Positions 34,080 to 44,410 of a stretch of 64,000 bases of DNA are shown here, one piece after another (within the stretch, counting starts at the first letter, position 1; every line of letters starts with the position of its first letter). The notes below the pieces were generated by a model that was not told the origin of the DNA, searched no databases, and saw only the letters and a program-made list of their open reading frames with translations. This DNA is from Procambarus clarkii (Eukaryota > Arthropoda > Malacostraca > Decapoda > Cambaridae): positions 43,848,735-43,912,734 of the forward strand of contig NC_091154.1 in the NCBI RefSeq assembly GCF_040958095.1. Direction: 5' to 3'. Made by a program: the position numbers and the translations under genes.

Positions 34080-34597
34080 TCAGAAGGACAACTCAACCCT
34101 GGTAAGTCTCCAAGCGAGCCAGGACTTGGAGCAACAGTGGAACTGGGGGAAAGAGGGACAGGTAACCCCGTCTCTCCCGATCCTGCATGAAGGCGTCGAC
34201 CCCGACAGCCTCGCAGTCGGGGAAGGGCGCCACGTATACCAGGAGACACCTCGACCACGCCGACGTGAAGAGATCCACGTCCAGAGTCCTGAATGTCTGG
34301 CACAGCCAACTGAAGGAGTCAGCGTCAACCGTCCATTCCGTGAAAAGGGGAAGGAACCGGGACAGGCCGTCCGCCAGGACGTTGGACACCCCCCCCAGAC
34401 GTGAACCGCCAGGAGAGCCAAACCCCGAGAACTCAGCAGACAAGTCACCCAAAGCGACCAGCCCCAAAGAGCCAAGGACCACATCGAACCCCCGTGGTTC
34501 AGGCAATGAACCACCGGAGAGCAGTTCGAATGGAGCCTGATCATCGATCCGCAAGCAACTCGAACCCTCCGGAGCGACATCCACACCGCCGCGAAGA
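34080..34597 (-). pseudogene. DIRS RNase H domain (copy C), N-terminally truncated
   Basis: GGVSNVLADGLSRF, FTEWTVDADSFSWLCQ and VDLFTSAWSRCL match copy B's RNase H and following region. The frame begins at the junction with element M9, so the upstream RT is gone. Confidence 0.8.
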
Positions 34598-34802
34598 CAA
34601 GTCATGCAGTTGATGCTTCCTCCCTCACGAAAATGGCTCCTCCCAACATACTCCTTTTGCTGTTATTACATTATATACACACATGTTATATATAAGTATC
34701 TACATTTGTGTTCACCATAGCAAACCACTAAGCTGGTATAGTGAGTCTAGACAGTAAAAGGTGGTCGCACAGAGTCAGCAGACAATGCTACCTCCCTCCC
34801 CT

Positions 34803-35053
34803 AAGGGGAGGGAGGTAGGCTGAGCGGACAGAACACTGGACGCGTGATCCTGTGGTCCCAGGTTTGATCCCGGGCACCTGCGAGAAACAATGGGCAGAGT
34901 TTCTTTCACCCTGATGCCCCTGTTACCTAGCAGTAAATAGGTACCTTGGAGTTAGTCAGCTGTCACGGGCTGCTTCCTGGGGGTGGAGGCCTGGTCGAGG
35001 ACTGGGCTGCGGGGACACTAAAACCCCGAAATCATCTCAAGATATAACCTTAA
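34803..35053 (+). mobile_element. tRNA-derived SINE interrupted by TTAA element M8
   Basis: It has the same family body as 6840-7102, with the B-box-like GGTTTGATCCC near 34862. Its tail (CTCAAGATATAACCTTAA) is split at the TTAA by M8. The last bases GATAACC resume at 37102. Flanking ACCTCCC words at about 34789 and 37106 suggest the target duplication within M9. Confidence 0.8.
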
Positions 35054-37097
35054 CCCTTAAACTGCGCAAAGCGCCTGCAGGCTCACGTCTGGTTTGCGCA
35101 ACGCGCCTCCGGGTATTTGTATTTTTCACGTTCCATTCAAAACTCCCGCGGCTACGTGGGGTTCACATCAGCTTCCTCAGGGCTCTTGTAAACAGACGCC
35201 ATCTTTAAAAAAAATCGTGGTCCACATTCCCGGGTGTGGGAACCTCAGTAGTGTGTGAGCAACCAAGGCTGGCGCTCGCAGCATGAGCGCACAGCACTGC
35301 TGTTCAGCATGTGACCACAGCATCGCCTAATAATGCCAAAATATATATATAACTTGTATTATTTAGCTATGATAGTGTTATATTAGAGCCTGAGTGTGAT
35401 AATGACTGGGTACAATGTTCAAATATCAGTGATTCAATGCTGTTCACGATGTTCACAGCGCTAGCCACAGCACCACAGCATTATTTCGTTCATCTAGGAA
35501 TCTTCAAATGATTTCTTAGGTTCCTTTTCAAAATAAACGTGTGGTCAATTATTCATTTACAGGAATTAGTGACCAGGAATGTGATAATAGCAGGATTGTG
35601 GTTATAATTAGCGTTGTGCGTAGTATTGTGGAAGGAGGAATTTTGATGAGGGAGGGCGATAATTGAGGTAGCCTCATTGTGTGTGTGTGGCTGCCACTCT
35701 TGTTTTGCTCACCATACTAGCTTAGTGGTTCGCTATGGGCAACACATATGTACATGGGTATATATAGTGTGTGTATATAGTGTAAGAACAGCAACAGGAG
35801 AATGTTGAGAGGAGCTATTTCGGTGAGGGAGGTGACGTAATCGTAGCGTCGTCTGCTGTGTGATTTTTCATGCAGTGTATGGTGGCCACTGTACTGTTTG
35901 GACACAATACCGGCTTACTTCCATAGTTCTGGTAAATAAAACATGTAGATAGGTATATAGAACATGTGTAATAAGAACTATAATAATATGGTGGGAGGAA
36001 CAATGTTGGCGAGTAAGATGTTGGAGTGAGGGAGACTGGCTGGGTGAGGCTGCTCTCACTCGAGGTGTTCTGAATGTGTTCATGGTCAAATGCTCCTATT
36101 GGCCCATACGAGGCAGCTGCTATTGGCCCATACGAGGCAGCTGCTATTGGCCCATACAAGGCAGCTGCTATTGGCCCATACGCGGCAGCTGCTATTGGCC
36201 CATACGAGGCAGCTGCTATTGGCCCATACGAGGCAGCTGCTATTGGCCCATACGGGGCAGCTGCTATTGGCCCATACGAGGCACCTGCTATTGGCCCATA
36301 CGGGGCACCTGCTACTGGCCCATACGGGGCAGCTGCTATTGGCCCATACGGGGCAGCTGCTATTTGCCCATACGAGGCAGCTGCTATTGGCCCATACGAG
36401 GCAGCTGCTATTGGCCCATACGAGGCAGCTGCTATTGGCCCATACGAGGCAGCTGCTATTGGCCCATACGAGGCAGCTGCTGTTGGCCCATACGGGGCAG
36501 CTGCTGTTGGCCCATACGAGGCAGCTGATATTGGCCCATACGAGGCAGCTGCTATTGGCCCATATGAAGCAGCTGCTACGCGGTGTTCTGAATGTGTTGA
36601 TGGTGAATGTATATAGTGTGTAAATAGATTGTATATATACACAAATTAGCATGATACATAGTAAATATGTGCTGCATATGTGCGCACAAGTTTCATGCAC
36701 GTAACACAGTGTCTACGGACAGTACGGATGTTGTACTGCGATATTATAGTGTACGTGTTCATTATACATTGGATTGGCACATAAAAACAATGAAAATGTA
36801 TTTGGAAAGGTGCGCAAAAAATGAACGAAAATATATTCGCAGCAACTCGCGCACCCCGCCCCGAGCGCCCCACCGCCCCCGAGAGCTTACGGCACGGGCG
36901 CACGGGGAATGATGACGTCACGCCCCAACTTCCGGACCCCATAGCAGCCAAAGTAAGTACAATTTCGACTTTTTTTTACATACCCATACTGAGGGAAGGG
37001 TTTTTGACACTTTAAAAAGAAAAAAGAATTTTTTCCAGAGAATTTATTTCCTGCGCACTGTGGGGGTGTCACATTTGGAGGCAACGCAGTTAAGGGG
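35054..37097 (+). mobile_element. TTAA element M8 (tandem-repeat subfamily)
   Basis: TTAA (35050-35053 and 37098-37101) flanks termini CCCTTAAACTGCGC and CGCAGTTAAGGGG. The body shares the internal blocks of M1-M7 (ACCACAGCATCGCCTAATAA, CACCATACTAGCTTAGTGG) and adds a 24-bp tandem array. Its partner M10 at 62638 is nearly identical over the left 1 kb. A frame near 35370-35430 reads ILEPECDNDWVQCSNIS, a possible relic of a piggyBac acidic N-terminus. Confidence 0.8.
36094..36590. repeat. 24-bp minisatellite inside M8, about 21 units
   Basis: Unit GCAGCTGCTATTGGCCCATA plus CGAG. Each contains CAGCTG and an inverted CCAAT word (ATTGG). Because 24 is a multiple of three, both strands stay open (IGPYEAAA and VWANSSCL repeats). 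No upstream or downstream coding context supports a protein. M10 has about 8 units. Confidence 0.92.
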
Positions 37098-37649
37098 TTA
37101 AGATAACCTCCCCACCAAGATTACTCCTCCCACCACAGCCCTAACTATCACCACAATCCTGCTATTATCAGAATCCTGGTTATTTTTATCAGTCAGGGGT
37201 CTTCTGTAATACTATCATCGCTAAATACTGTTAGCATGTAAATATATATTTTGACATTTGAAGGCGATGCTGTGTGGCGAAGCCGAGTAGCAGTGCTGTG
37301 AGCACAAGCTGCGTGCGCTAGCCTTGGTGGCTCACTCAGAACTGAGACTCTCACACCCCGGATATGTTACCCACGATTTTTTTTCTAGGTGGCGTCTGTT
37401 TACTATCAGCCGTGGACCATAGCTGCCCCTATCTCTCGCGAGACATTTAAAATCGTGTGCTAGACTCTCAATTGTATATGGATGTATTGTGCGGTTTTGG
37501 GAAAGTTACTCCCATTGTATATGTATGTATTGCTCTGTTTAAGGGTTAAAGCAGCGAGTGAGTTTTAGTGTTGAGGCAGCAACGGCGGCAGCTACGTATT
37601 GCCAATTCAACTGATCTCTCCACGGCCAGACCAGCCTTGTGGTGGAGCG

Positions 37650-38030
37650 TCTTGTCTTTTCTGACACCTTCCACCACTGACACCACCTGTGTCCCCTGAC
37701 AACAACTTCCACTACTGATACCACTTACCTGGTTGATACCTGGTTGATGGGGTTCTGGGAGTTCTTCTACTCCCCAAGCCCGGCCCGAGGCCAGGCTCGA
37801 CTCGTGAGAGTTTTGCCTCCCCCTGACAACAACTCCCCACCTCCTCACTTGCCTCCCCTGACAACAACTTCCACCACTAACACCACCTGCCTCCCCTGAC
37901 AACAACTTCTAACACTAACTCCACCTGCCTTCAATGAGAATAACTTCCACCGCCTGCCCCCTGACACTAAACCTCAACTACTAATACTACTTGCCCCCTG
38001 ACTCCAACCCTCATCAATGACACCACCTGT
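37650..38030. repeat. Minisatellite of CCCCTGACAACAACTTCCAC-type units
   Basis: Units of about 33-38 bp with CTGACA, CACCACC and CTTCCACTACTGA words, interrupted by the SINE-like repeat at 37733-37812. Confidence 0.75.
37733..37812. repeat. SINE-like dispersed repeat
   Basis: ACCTGGTTGATGGGGTTCTG and CAAGCCCGGCCCGAGGCCAG. Same family as 1185, 43535 and 52555. Confidence 0.65.
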
Positions 38031-38079
38031 CTTCCCTGACACCATCTTATCATCCTTCAACCATTTCTCCCTAGAAACA

Positions 38080-38300
38080 ATGGGTAAGCAAAATAACACA
38101 CTACAACTGTTTACACTTTGGTGAATCAGAGTTGATGACAGCCACCTCCAACGCTCGGTCTCGGTGACCACTTGGACAAACAATCCTTGCTTAATCGAGC
38201 TTTTGTATGTTCCACTGAACATTTAGTACTGAATTCAATTTGTTCAGATCATTTGGGAATTCAATAGACCGGGGTTCATTGGAGTGAGGATACACTGTAC
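38080..38300. repeat. Dispersed repeat shared with 43180-43410
   Basis: ACTGTTTACACTTTGGTGAA, AGTTGATGACAG, GCTCGGTCTCGGTGA, TCCACTGAACATTT and AATTCAATTTGTTC occur in the same order in both places. Both follow a minisatellite, so array and repeat may have moved together. Confidence 0.75.
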
Positions 38301-38369
38301 GTCCATTTTCGGCCATACGAGCAAACAGCCAAATTCAAACGTAATTTGTAAGAGGACAGGTTGGGGAAA

Positions 38370-38825
38370 CAACCAGTTCAGACAAGTCCCAAATGTACTA
38401 GAGATCTGCACAGTCCCATGTCATTACTGGAAGCAGGTGGGAAACCCACCCGAGACACAGTCATGTCGATCATGCAAGAGCAAATCCACCCTGAAATGAT
38501 CCGATGATAAATGAGATTGGGTGGTCATAAATAGGAGCTGCCTCATGTGAGCCAATAGGCCTTCTGCAGTTACCTTTAATCTTATGCTCTTTTGGATGGG
38601 AAAAAGGCCTGGCCTCCCCCCCCCCCCCCCCGAATAGAGGAATGACTGCCCAACGCCACCAAAGGCCGCAAGAAACGTTCTGGAAAGCCCACAAATTGTG
38701 AGACCAGGTGTGAGCAAAAAGAGCCAACTGCCCTCCCACCCCTATCGCCTCGTCAACAGAACGGCGATGGTTGGAAAGAGACCCGCAAAAAGGTTGATGC
38801 GAACCCCGAGATGCCGCCATGCTAG
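38370..38825 (-). mobile_element. DIRS fragment (copy E), RT upstream region
   Basis: The minus strand reads GGQLALFAHTWSHNLWAF and VSCGLWWRWAV, matching copy B's GRLALFAHAWSHYLWA region ahead of the RT motifs. The block near 38430 (GAAGCAGGTGGGAAACCCAC) matches 8784. About 90 bases of unrelated sequence interrupt it near 38500-38580. No catalytic motif is included. 38826-39098 beyond it holds nothing I recognise. Confidence 0.72.
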
Positions 38826-39098
38826 GGCATGCTGCTGAGACAGCAGATCTTCACCAAGGAACACCACCATAATAGCCACTAACACTCAGTTCATCTATGC
38901 TACTTGTGTCAGAAGCAGCGTCACTGAACGCAGAAAAAAAAGGATTCTATATTATCACGTTGTTCAGAAACAGCAGATGGCCACATAATAATGGCAAGGG
39001 TGCTAACCTTGGACGGAGCAGCAGGGCTGGCGAGAACCACGTACTGGACATGCACCCTGAATCCTCATCATCAGTGCCAGTATCACTCGTATCTAATA

Positions 39099-40162
39099 CA
39101 GGGGTACCTCGGTTTACGAATTTAATTCATTCCTAGAGCCGGTTCGTAACCCGAAAATTCGTAAACCGAAGTGAATTTCCCCATAAGAAATAATGGGAAA
39201 TGAACCAATACGTTCCAGACTCCCCAAAAAATTAACTTCAAAGTGAATTTTATACCTAATTCACCCAAACTTAAGTACAAAAGTATGTACGAGTTATTAC
39301 TTACCTTTACTAATGACTCCTGTTGGCATATGGAAGACTGTGAGGAAGGGAGGGAGGAGGAGAGGTGTTACTGATTGGAAGGGGAACCCCCTTCCTTTAT
39401 AACATCAGGCAGTTTATGACTTCTCTGGGGTACGCACTCTGGCACGTTTTGCCTGCATACCACTAAGACCTGCTTCTGGCTCACTACTTGATTTTCTCAC
39501 TAGAGATCGTTTCATTGAAGATTGTTTTTCCCTTCTTTGTAACACTTGTCTGTTCTGAGACATTACATTGGCATTAATAAGATCAATGCAATGGCCTGCT
39601 ACAGCTTTATCTGGGTGATTCTTTTCAGCAAAACTTTGCAGTTCTTCCCATACTGCACACATTTTCTTAATTAATGAGGGAAATCCTCTACTGCCTCCTC
39701 CTGCTCCTCCCCTGAAGATTTGTTGTACTGCCTTCTAGTTCAACAACACGTGTACCATTTGTATGTTTACAAATGATCTCTTGTTTTTCCTCTATGGTCA
39801 TTCTCACATGTGTTTTCTTGCCTTGAACCTTACCACTGGCTTTCTTGGGACGCATGGCAGAGAGATATAATAACAACTTTTATACACAAATAGCCAAAAA
39901 TCCCCCCCCCCCCCCAAAAAAAAAAAAAAAAAAAAAACTGTAGATCCTTGCAAAGAATTCAGGCAGGATAGTCACTTGGCAGGAGGCACTGGTAAACTTA
40001 GGCGCGATCGCCATGCCACTACGTGCTAGGTCTGCCATACGTGTATCAACAAACTCGTATCCCGAGGTAAAGTTTGTAACTCGATTCAAATTTTACAAAG
40101 AAATCGGGCTCGTAACCCGAAAAGTCCGTAAAGAGGGACATTCATAAACTGTGGTACCACTG
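39099..40162 (-). mobile_element. Tigger/pogo-type DNA transposon, internally deleted
   Basis: Terminal repeats begin CAGGGGTACCTCGGTTTACG and, at the other end, CAGTGGTACCACAGTTTATG. Both are flanked by TA (39097-39098 and 40163-40164), as expected of Tc1/mariner-superfamily insertions. The interior keeps the N- and C-terminal ends of a Tigger-like transposase and lacks the DDE/D core. Confidence 0.85.
39414..39876 (-). pseudogene. Tigger-like transposase, ends only
   Basis: 39688-39876 encodes MRPKKASGKVQGKK then MTIEEKQEIICKHTNGTRVV, the CENP-B/pogo-type helix-turn-helix start of Tigger transposases. 39414-39662 encodes a typical C-terminal tail (WEELQSFAEKNHPDKAV, then RQVLQRREKQSS). The catalytic core between them is deleted, so the element is non-autonomous. 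The HTH portion breaks off after VELEGS. Confidence 0.82.
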
Positions 40163-40182
40163 TAAAGTGTGTCCTCACTTAA

Positions 40183-42003
40183 CCCTTAAATGGCGCATAG
40201 CTATATACCATTTGACACCCACAAGCGCATACCAAAAAAAAAAAAAAAAAAAAAATTTTTTCTTCCTAACCTGTTAATTTGTGTTCACTGATCACGGGAA
40301 AAATAATAAAAAAATTGTAAGTGGCATATATTGCCCACTATAGGGCGGGGAAGTGTGGCAAAAATCAGGCGCTGACTGAGCGTGCGTCCAAGGCGGTCTG
40401 TTGATCGCCAGCTGTCAGGCCAGAGTTTCCACAAAGAGATAATTACCTAATTATTTCAATGTCTCTGATTGATTTTTCGTAGTTTTTTTGCTGTAATATT
40501 ATTCAATAGTGTGTAGTGTGATATATTTATATAATAAAATGAGTGAATCATCGCTGTACTCAAAAATATGGTTATCTTGAGATGATTTCGGGGCTTTTTT
40601 AGTGTCCCCGCGGCCCGGTCCTCGACCAGGCCTCCACCACCAGGAAGCAGCCCGTGACAGCTGACTAACACCCAAGTACCTATTTTACTGCTAGGTAACA
40701 GGGGCATAGGGTGAAAGAAACTCTGCCCATTGTTTCTCGCCGGCGCCTGGGATCGAACCCAGGACCACAGGATCACAAGTCCAGCGTGCTGTCCGCTCGG
40801 CCGACCGGCTCCCAATATGGTGTGCATATTGTTGATTCAATTATGTTCATCAAACAGTGAACAAATACTTTGTCGGTTATTACACTATATACACAGGTTA
40901 TATATAAGTATCTGCATGTTTTGTTCACCATCACAAACCACTAAGTTGGTATGCTGAGTGGCAGTGGCAGTGGCAGGCAGTGACTGGCTGCCACTGGCTG
41001 CCACTGGCTGCCTCACCTCACCTCACCTGACTTGCCACCATTCTCCACCCACCATACTGTTTTTGCTTTTATATACAGACGTTATATATAAGTATTTACA
41101 TGTTTTGTTCACCATAACTGTACATCTAAGCTTGTATGGTGAGTAAAGGCACAGAGACGTAGCTACTCACACAGTCAGCTGGTGGCGGCCGCCCTCAAGG
41201 CCAGACGCACTAATATTTCTCCTACAACAATACTGTTTGTGGTGTTATTACGCTATATACACACATTATATATAAATATCTACCTGTTTTATTCACCATA
41301 CTTGTACAAGTAAACTGGTATGGTGCCCAAAGACCATCGTGGTCATCAGTAAACAACATGATAAGTCCTGCAGACGACGCGCCACCCTCACCAAAATGGC
41401 GGCTCCCAACCTCCTACTCTCGCTGTTATCTAACACTATACACATGTTATATATAAGTATCTACATTTGTGTTCACCATAGCGAACCACTAAGCTGGTAT
41501 GGTGAGTGCAGTCAATAAAAGGTGGCCACACACACTCAAAAGACAACGCCACCATCCTCCCTCCCACAGCATTACTCCTCCCTCCATAGCGCACAGCGCC
41601 AAATATCACCACAATCCTGCTATTATCAGAACCCTGGTCAGTTTTATCACAGTCAGGGGTCTTCTGTAATATCATCGCTACATAATAGCATGAACAAGTA
41701 TATTATGGCATTTTTAGGCGATGCTGTGGTCACAAGCTGAACAGCAGTGCTGTGAGCTCATGCTGCGTGCGTCAGGCTTGGTTGCTCACTCAATACTGAG
41801 GCCCCTAACACCCCGGAGTTTGGCCCACGATTTTTTTTTTTAAATGGCGTCTGTTTACAAGAGCCCTGATGAAGGTGTGGTGAACCCCGTGTATCCGTGG
41901 GCCGTTTAAATCTTGCGTAGTACTCCAAAGCATCACATGATGCGATGTGCAATTTACTGCAAGTCAGTCAAAGCATCATATGATGCGATGCGCAATTGAA
42001 GGG
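40183..42003 (-). mobile_element. piggyBac-like TTAA element M4 with inserted SINE
   Basis: TTAA (40179-40182 and 42004-42007) flanks CCCTTAAATGGCGC and GCGCAATTGAAGGG. Without the SINE it is about 1.58 kb. Modules with TATGGTG...CACCATA (inverted orientation) recur at ~185-bp spacing. The right end contains CATCATATGATGC palindromes like those at the left end of M1. Confidence 0.82.
40572..40813 (-). mobile_element. tRNA-derived SINE in M4
   Basis: On the minus strand the head reads GCCGGTCGGCCGAGCGGACA and then TGGGTTCGATCCCAGGCGCC, with pairing acceptor-like and T-arm-like ends, followed by the common body. Direct repeats AATATGG lie at 40565-40571 and 40814-40820. Sister elements M6 and M7 show the same locus without the SINE. 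Confidence 0.9.
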
Positions 42004-42085
42004 TTAAGCGAACTATATGGGGCGAAGCCGATTTGTTCCAGTGCGGAATTCGTTCCATCTGTCTGGCCCAACAACCTTCTTATTT

Positions 42086-42502
42086 TTTTTTTATTACATA
42101 TGCCAGGACACATTTGCATTAGGAAACATTGCACCTGAATAAGGAATATGATAGAGCAATTTGTTATAAGCCACTGAAATGGTAAAATTTTCTCTCTTAA
42201 TTTTGTGAAAAGCATCGAGTATAGTATCGAGGCAAACATGTGGCGTGGAGTCAGCAGTCCATAATTGATAGGTTGACAGGTCTCCTCTCACACCTCCAGG
42301 AACCCCCACCCCCACAATGACTCGAGGAGTGACACACTGGTACCCGGCCACACACCACCACCACCACACAATGCCATGTCAGCTGTTGTTTTCTACAGGA
42401 AACAATAATACATGTTAATGATTAATAATGTATATTAATACACGAAAAGTAACATTTTTGGCATAAATATTTTAGAGCTAAGATATAAATTTTTAATACA
42501 GA
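42086..42502. other. Interval without a gene
   Basis: Contains a block (GAGTGACACACTGGTACCC, then CACACAATGCCATGTCAGCT) that parallels 27690-27735, and otherwise nothing recognised. Confidence 0.5.
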
Positions 42503-42594
42503 ATGGATAAGAGGTTTGGCAGACATGTGTGGTCAGCAACAGTCCTCCCCTCCGCCACTCTACTCTTACTAACGTGGCCACCCTACACTCCCTA

Positions 42595-43170
42595 CATCAC
42601 CACCTACCCCCCTCAAAACACAACCAACGCCTCCCTTACCACCACCGCCTCCGTCACCACCACCAATGCCTCCCTCACCACCACCAACGCCTCCCTCACC
42701 ACCACCAACGCCTCCGTCACCACCACCAATGCCTCCGTCACCACCAACAACGCCTCCCTCACCACCAACAACGCCTCCCTCACCACCAACAACGCCTCCC
42801 TCACCACCACCAACGCCTCCGTCACCACCACCAATGCCTCCGTCACCACCAACAATGCCTCCCTCACCACCAACAACGCCTCCCTCACCACCACCAACGC
42901 CTCCCTCACCACCACCAACGCCTCCCTCACCACCACCACCACTGCCTCCCTCACCACCACCCTCACCAGCAACACCGCCTCCCTCACCACCACCATTGCC
43001 TCCCTCACCACTAATGCCGCCTCCCTCACCACCACCACCATCACTCCCTCACCACCACCACTGCCTTCCTCACCACCACCACTGCCTCCCTCACCACCAC
43101 CACCACTGCCTCCCTCACCACCACCACCACTGCCTCCCTCACCACCACCACCACTGCCTCCCTCACCACC
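42595..43170. repeat. 21-bp minisatellite (CACCACCAACGCCTCCCTCAC)
   Basis: About 25 units with CCTCCCTCACCACCACCAA variants, grading into pure CCACCA runs. Thr/Pro/His-rich frames in three registers, and Val/Glu-rich frames on the other strand, follow from the period and are not taken as genes. Confidence 0.92.
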
Positions 43171-43179
43171 GGGAAAGCA

Positions 43180-43410
43180 AAATATAATTCTGTACAACTG
43201 TTTACACTTTGGTGAATCATAGTTGATGACAGTGGCTGTCATCAACTCGTGGCTGTCATAGCTCGGTCTCGGTGATCGCTTGGACGAACATTTCCTCATT
43301 TAATCGAACATTTGTATGCTCCACTGAACATTTGGTACCAAATTCAATTTGTTCGGCTCTTCCGGGAATTCAATAGAGCAGGGGTTCGTTAGACTGAGGA
43401 AGTACTGTAC
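43180..43410. repeat. Dispersed repeat, second copy of 38080-38300
   Basis: Shares the ordered words listed for 38080-38300, with a small internal duplication of GTGGCTGTCAT around 43236-43262. Confidence 0.72.
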
Positions 43411-43534
43411 TTACGTAAGATCTTTGGGTCCTCAACATCACTACCACGATCCTCTCGAAACAATAAGTTCTGAATTTTATCTTCAGACAGTAGTTTTTCA
43501 ATCGTGCAACTAACGGGAGACTGGGATACCTGCT

Positions 43535-43740
43535 TGATACCTACTTGATGGGGTTCTGGGAGTTCTTCTACTCCCCAAATCCAGCCCAAGGCCAGGCTTG
43601 ACTTGTCAGAGCTTGGTCCACCAGACTGTTGGAGCCTGGTGGATCAGGTGTGTGCATTGGCCATGGTTGCTCACTCGAAACTGAGCATATCCATGGCTGT
43701 GGGGCATGCTGGGGATATTTAAGAAAATGGCTGATGCTCT
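43535..43740. repeat. SINE-like dispersed repeat
   Basis: TACTTGATGGGGTTCTGGGA, CCAGCCCAAGGCCAGGCTTG and TTGGTCCACCAGACTGTTGG. Longest copy of this family in the window. Confidence 0.65.
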
Positions 43741-43806
43741 CTAGAGGCCTCAGGCCTCCATCTGGTACCCAACCTACCATATGCTAGTCTTCAATCTTAC
43801 AATATA

Positions 43807-44311
43807 CAGTGGCCATTCCATTTACAAATTTAATCTCTTCCAAGAGAAGGTTCGTACACCGAAAATTTGAAAACCGAAACAAATTTTCCCCATAAGAAAT
43901 AATGTTAATTGAAGTAATCTGTTCCACACACCCAAAAATATTAACTTAAATTTTTTTTATACAAGATACTACTCATAGGTACCTTACCTTTATTTACAAC
44001 TCTTGTAGGCGTATGGAAGACAATGAGGAGAGGGGTTGATGCTTGGAAGGGGACTCCTTTTTCATTATAACATCAGGCAGTGATGACATTTCTGGGGTAC
44101 TCTCTCTCTCCTACATTTTGAAAGGAATACAACTAGGACCTGGTTGTGGCTCACTGCTTGCTTGTCTTACTAAGAATCTGACTATAGACACTCGTTTTTC
44201 TTTACATTTCAACACTTGTCTGTAGTGAGACATCACATTCATTCACTATAAATGATCTCTTGTTTTCCTCTATCGTCATCCTCACAACTATTTTCTTAGG
44301 TTGAACTTTAA
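43807..44311 (-). mobile_element. Second Tigger-derived element, truncated
   Basis: TA (43805-43806) then CAGTGGCCATTCCATTTACA, followed by CCCCATAAGAAATAATG and CATCAGGCAGTGATGAC, parallel 39099-39800. A further internal deletion joins near 44240. The right side is cut at the TTAA (44308-44311) where element M5 begins, and the Tigger sequence does not resume beyond M5. Confidence 0.78.
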
Positions 44312-44410
44312 CCCTCAAACCGCGCATATCATATATAAATGATATCAGTGACAAAACCGAAACCGCGCACATCATTTATATATGATTTCGTGTCTAGCGC
44401 TATAATTTAA

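Larger units (their letters stand above)
32476..34597 (-). mobile_element. DIRS-type retrotransposon copy C, truncated
   Basis: The left terminus (CAGTGTTA after an A-run) is followed by a partial terminal repeat missing about 230 bases, an internal complementary region, a recombinase and the end of RNase H. The element stops near 34597 within RNase H, so RT, gag and the right terminal repeat are absent. It is embedded in TTAA element M9. A TGACGTCA core lies at 32619-32626. Confidence 0.82.
32344..37545 (-). mobile_element. TTAA element M9, the outer host of a nested insertion
   Basis: The left terminus CTCTTAAACCGC follows TTAA (32340-32343). The right terminus TTTAAGGG is followed by TTAA (37546-37549). 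Between them only three pieces belong to M9: 32344-32475, about 34598-34802, and about 37104-37545, which align in order with M6 and M4. The intervening pieces are a DIRS fragment and a SINE that itself holds M8. Relative to M6, about 825 bases are missing at the DIRS insertion. Confidence 0.72.

Noticed and set aside
36074-36623. Long overlapping open frames on both strands (IGPYEAAA and similar repeats)
   Set aside because: They arise from a 24-bp tandem repeat, a multiple of three, inside a TTAA element. There is no conserved start or flanking coding sequence.
42503-43299. Thr-, Pro-, His- and Val-rich frames of 160-240 codons
   Set aside because: All follow from the 21-bp CCTCCCTCACCACC minisatellite.
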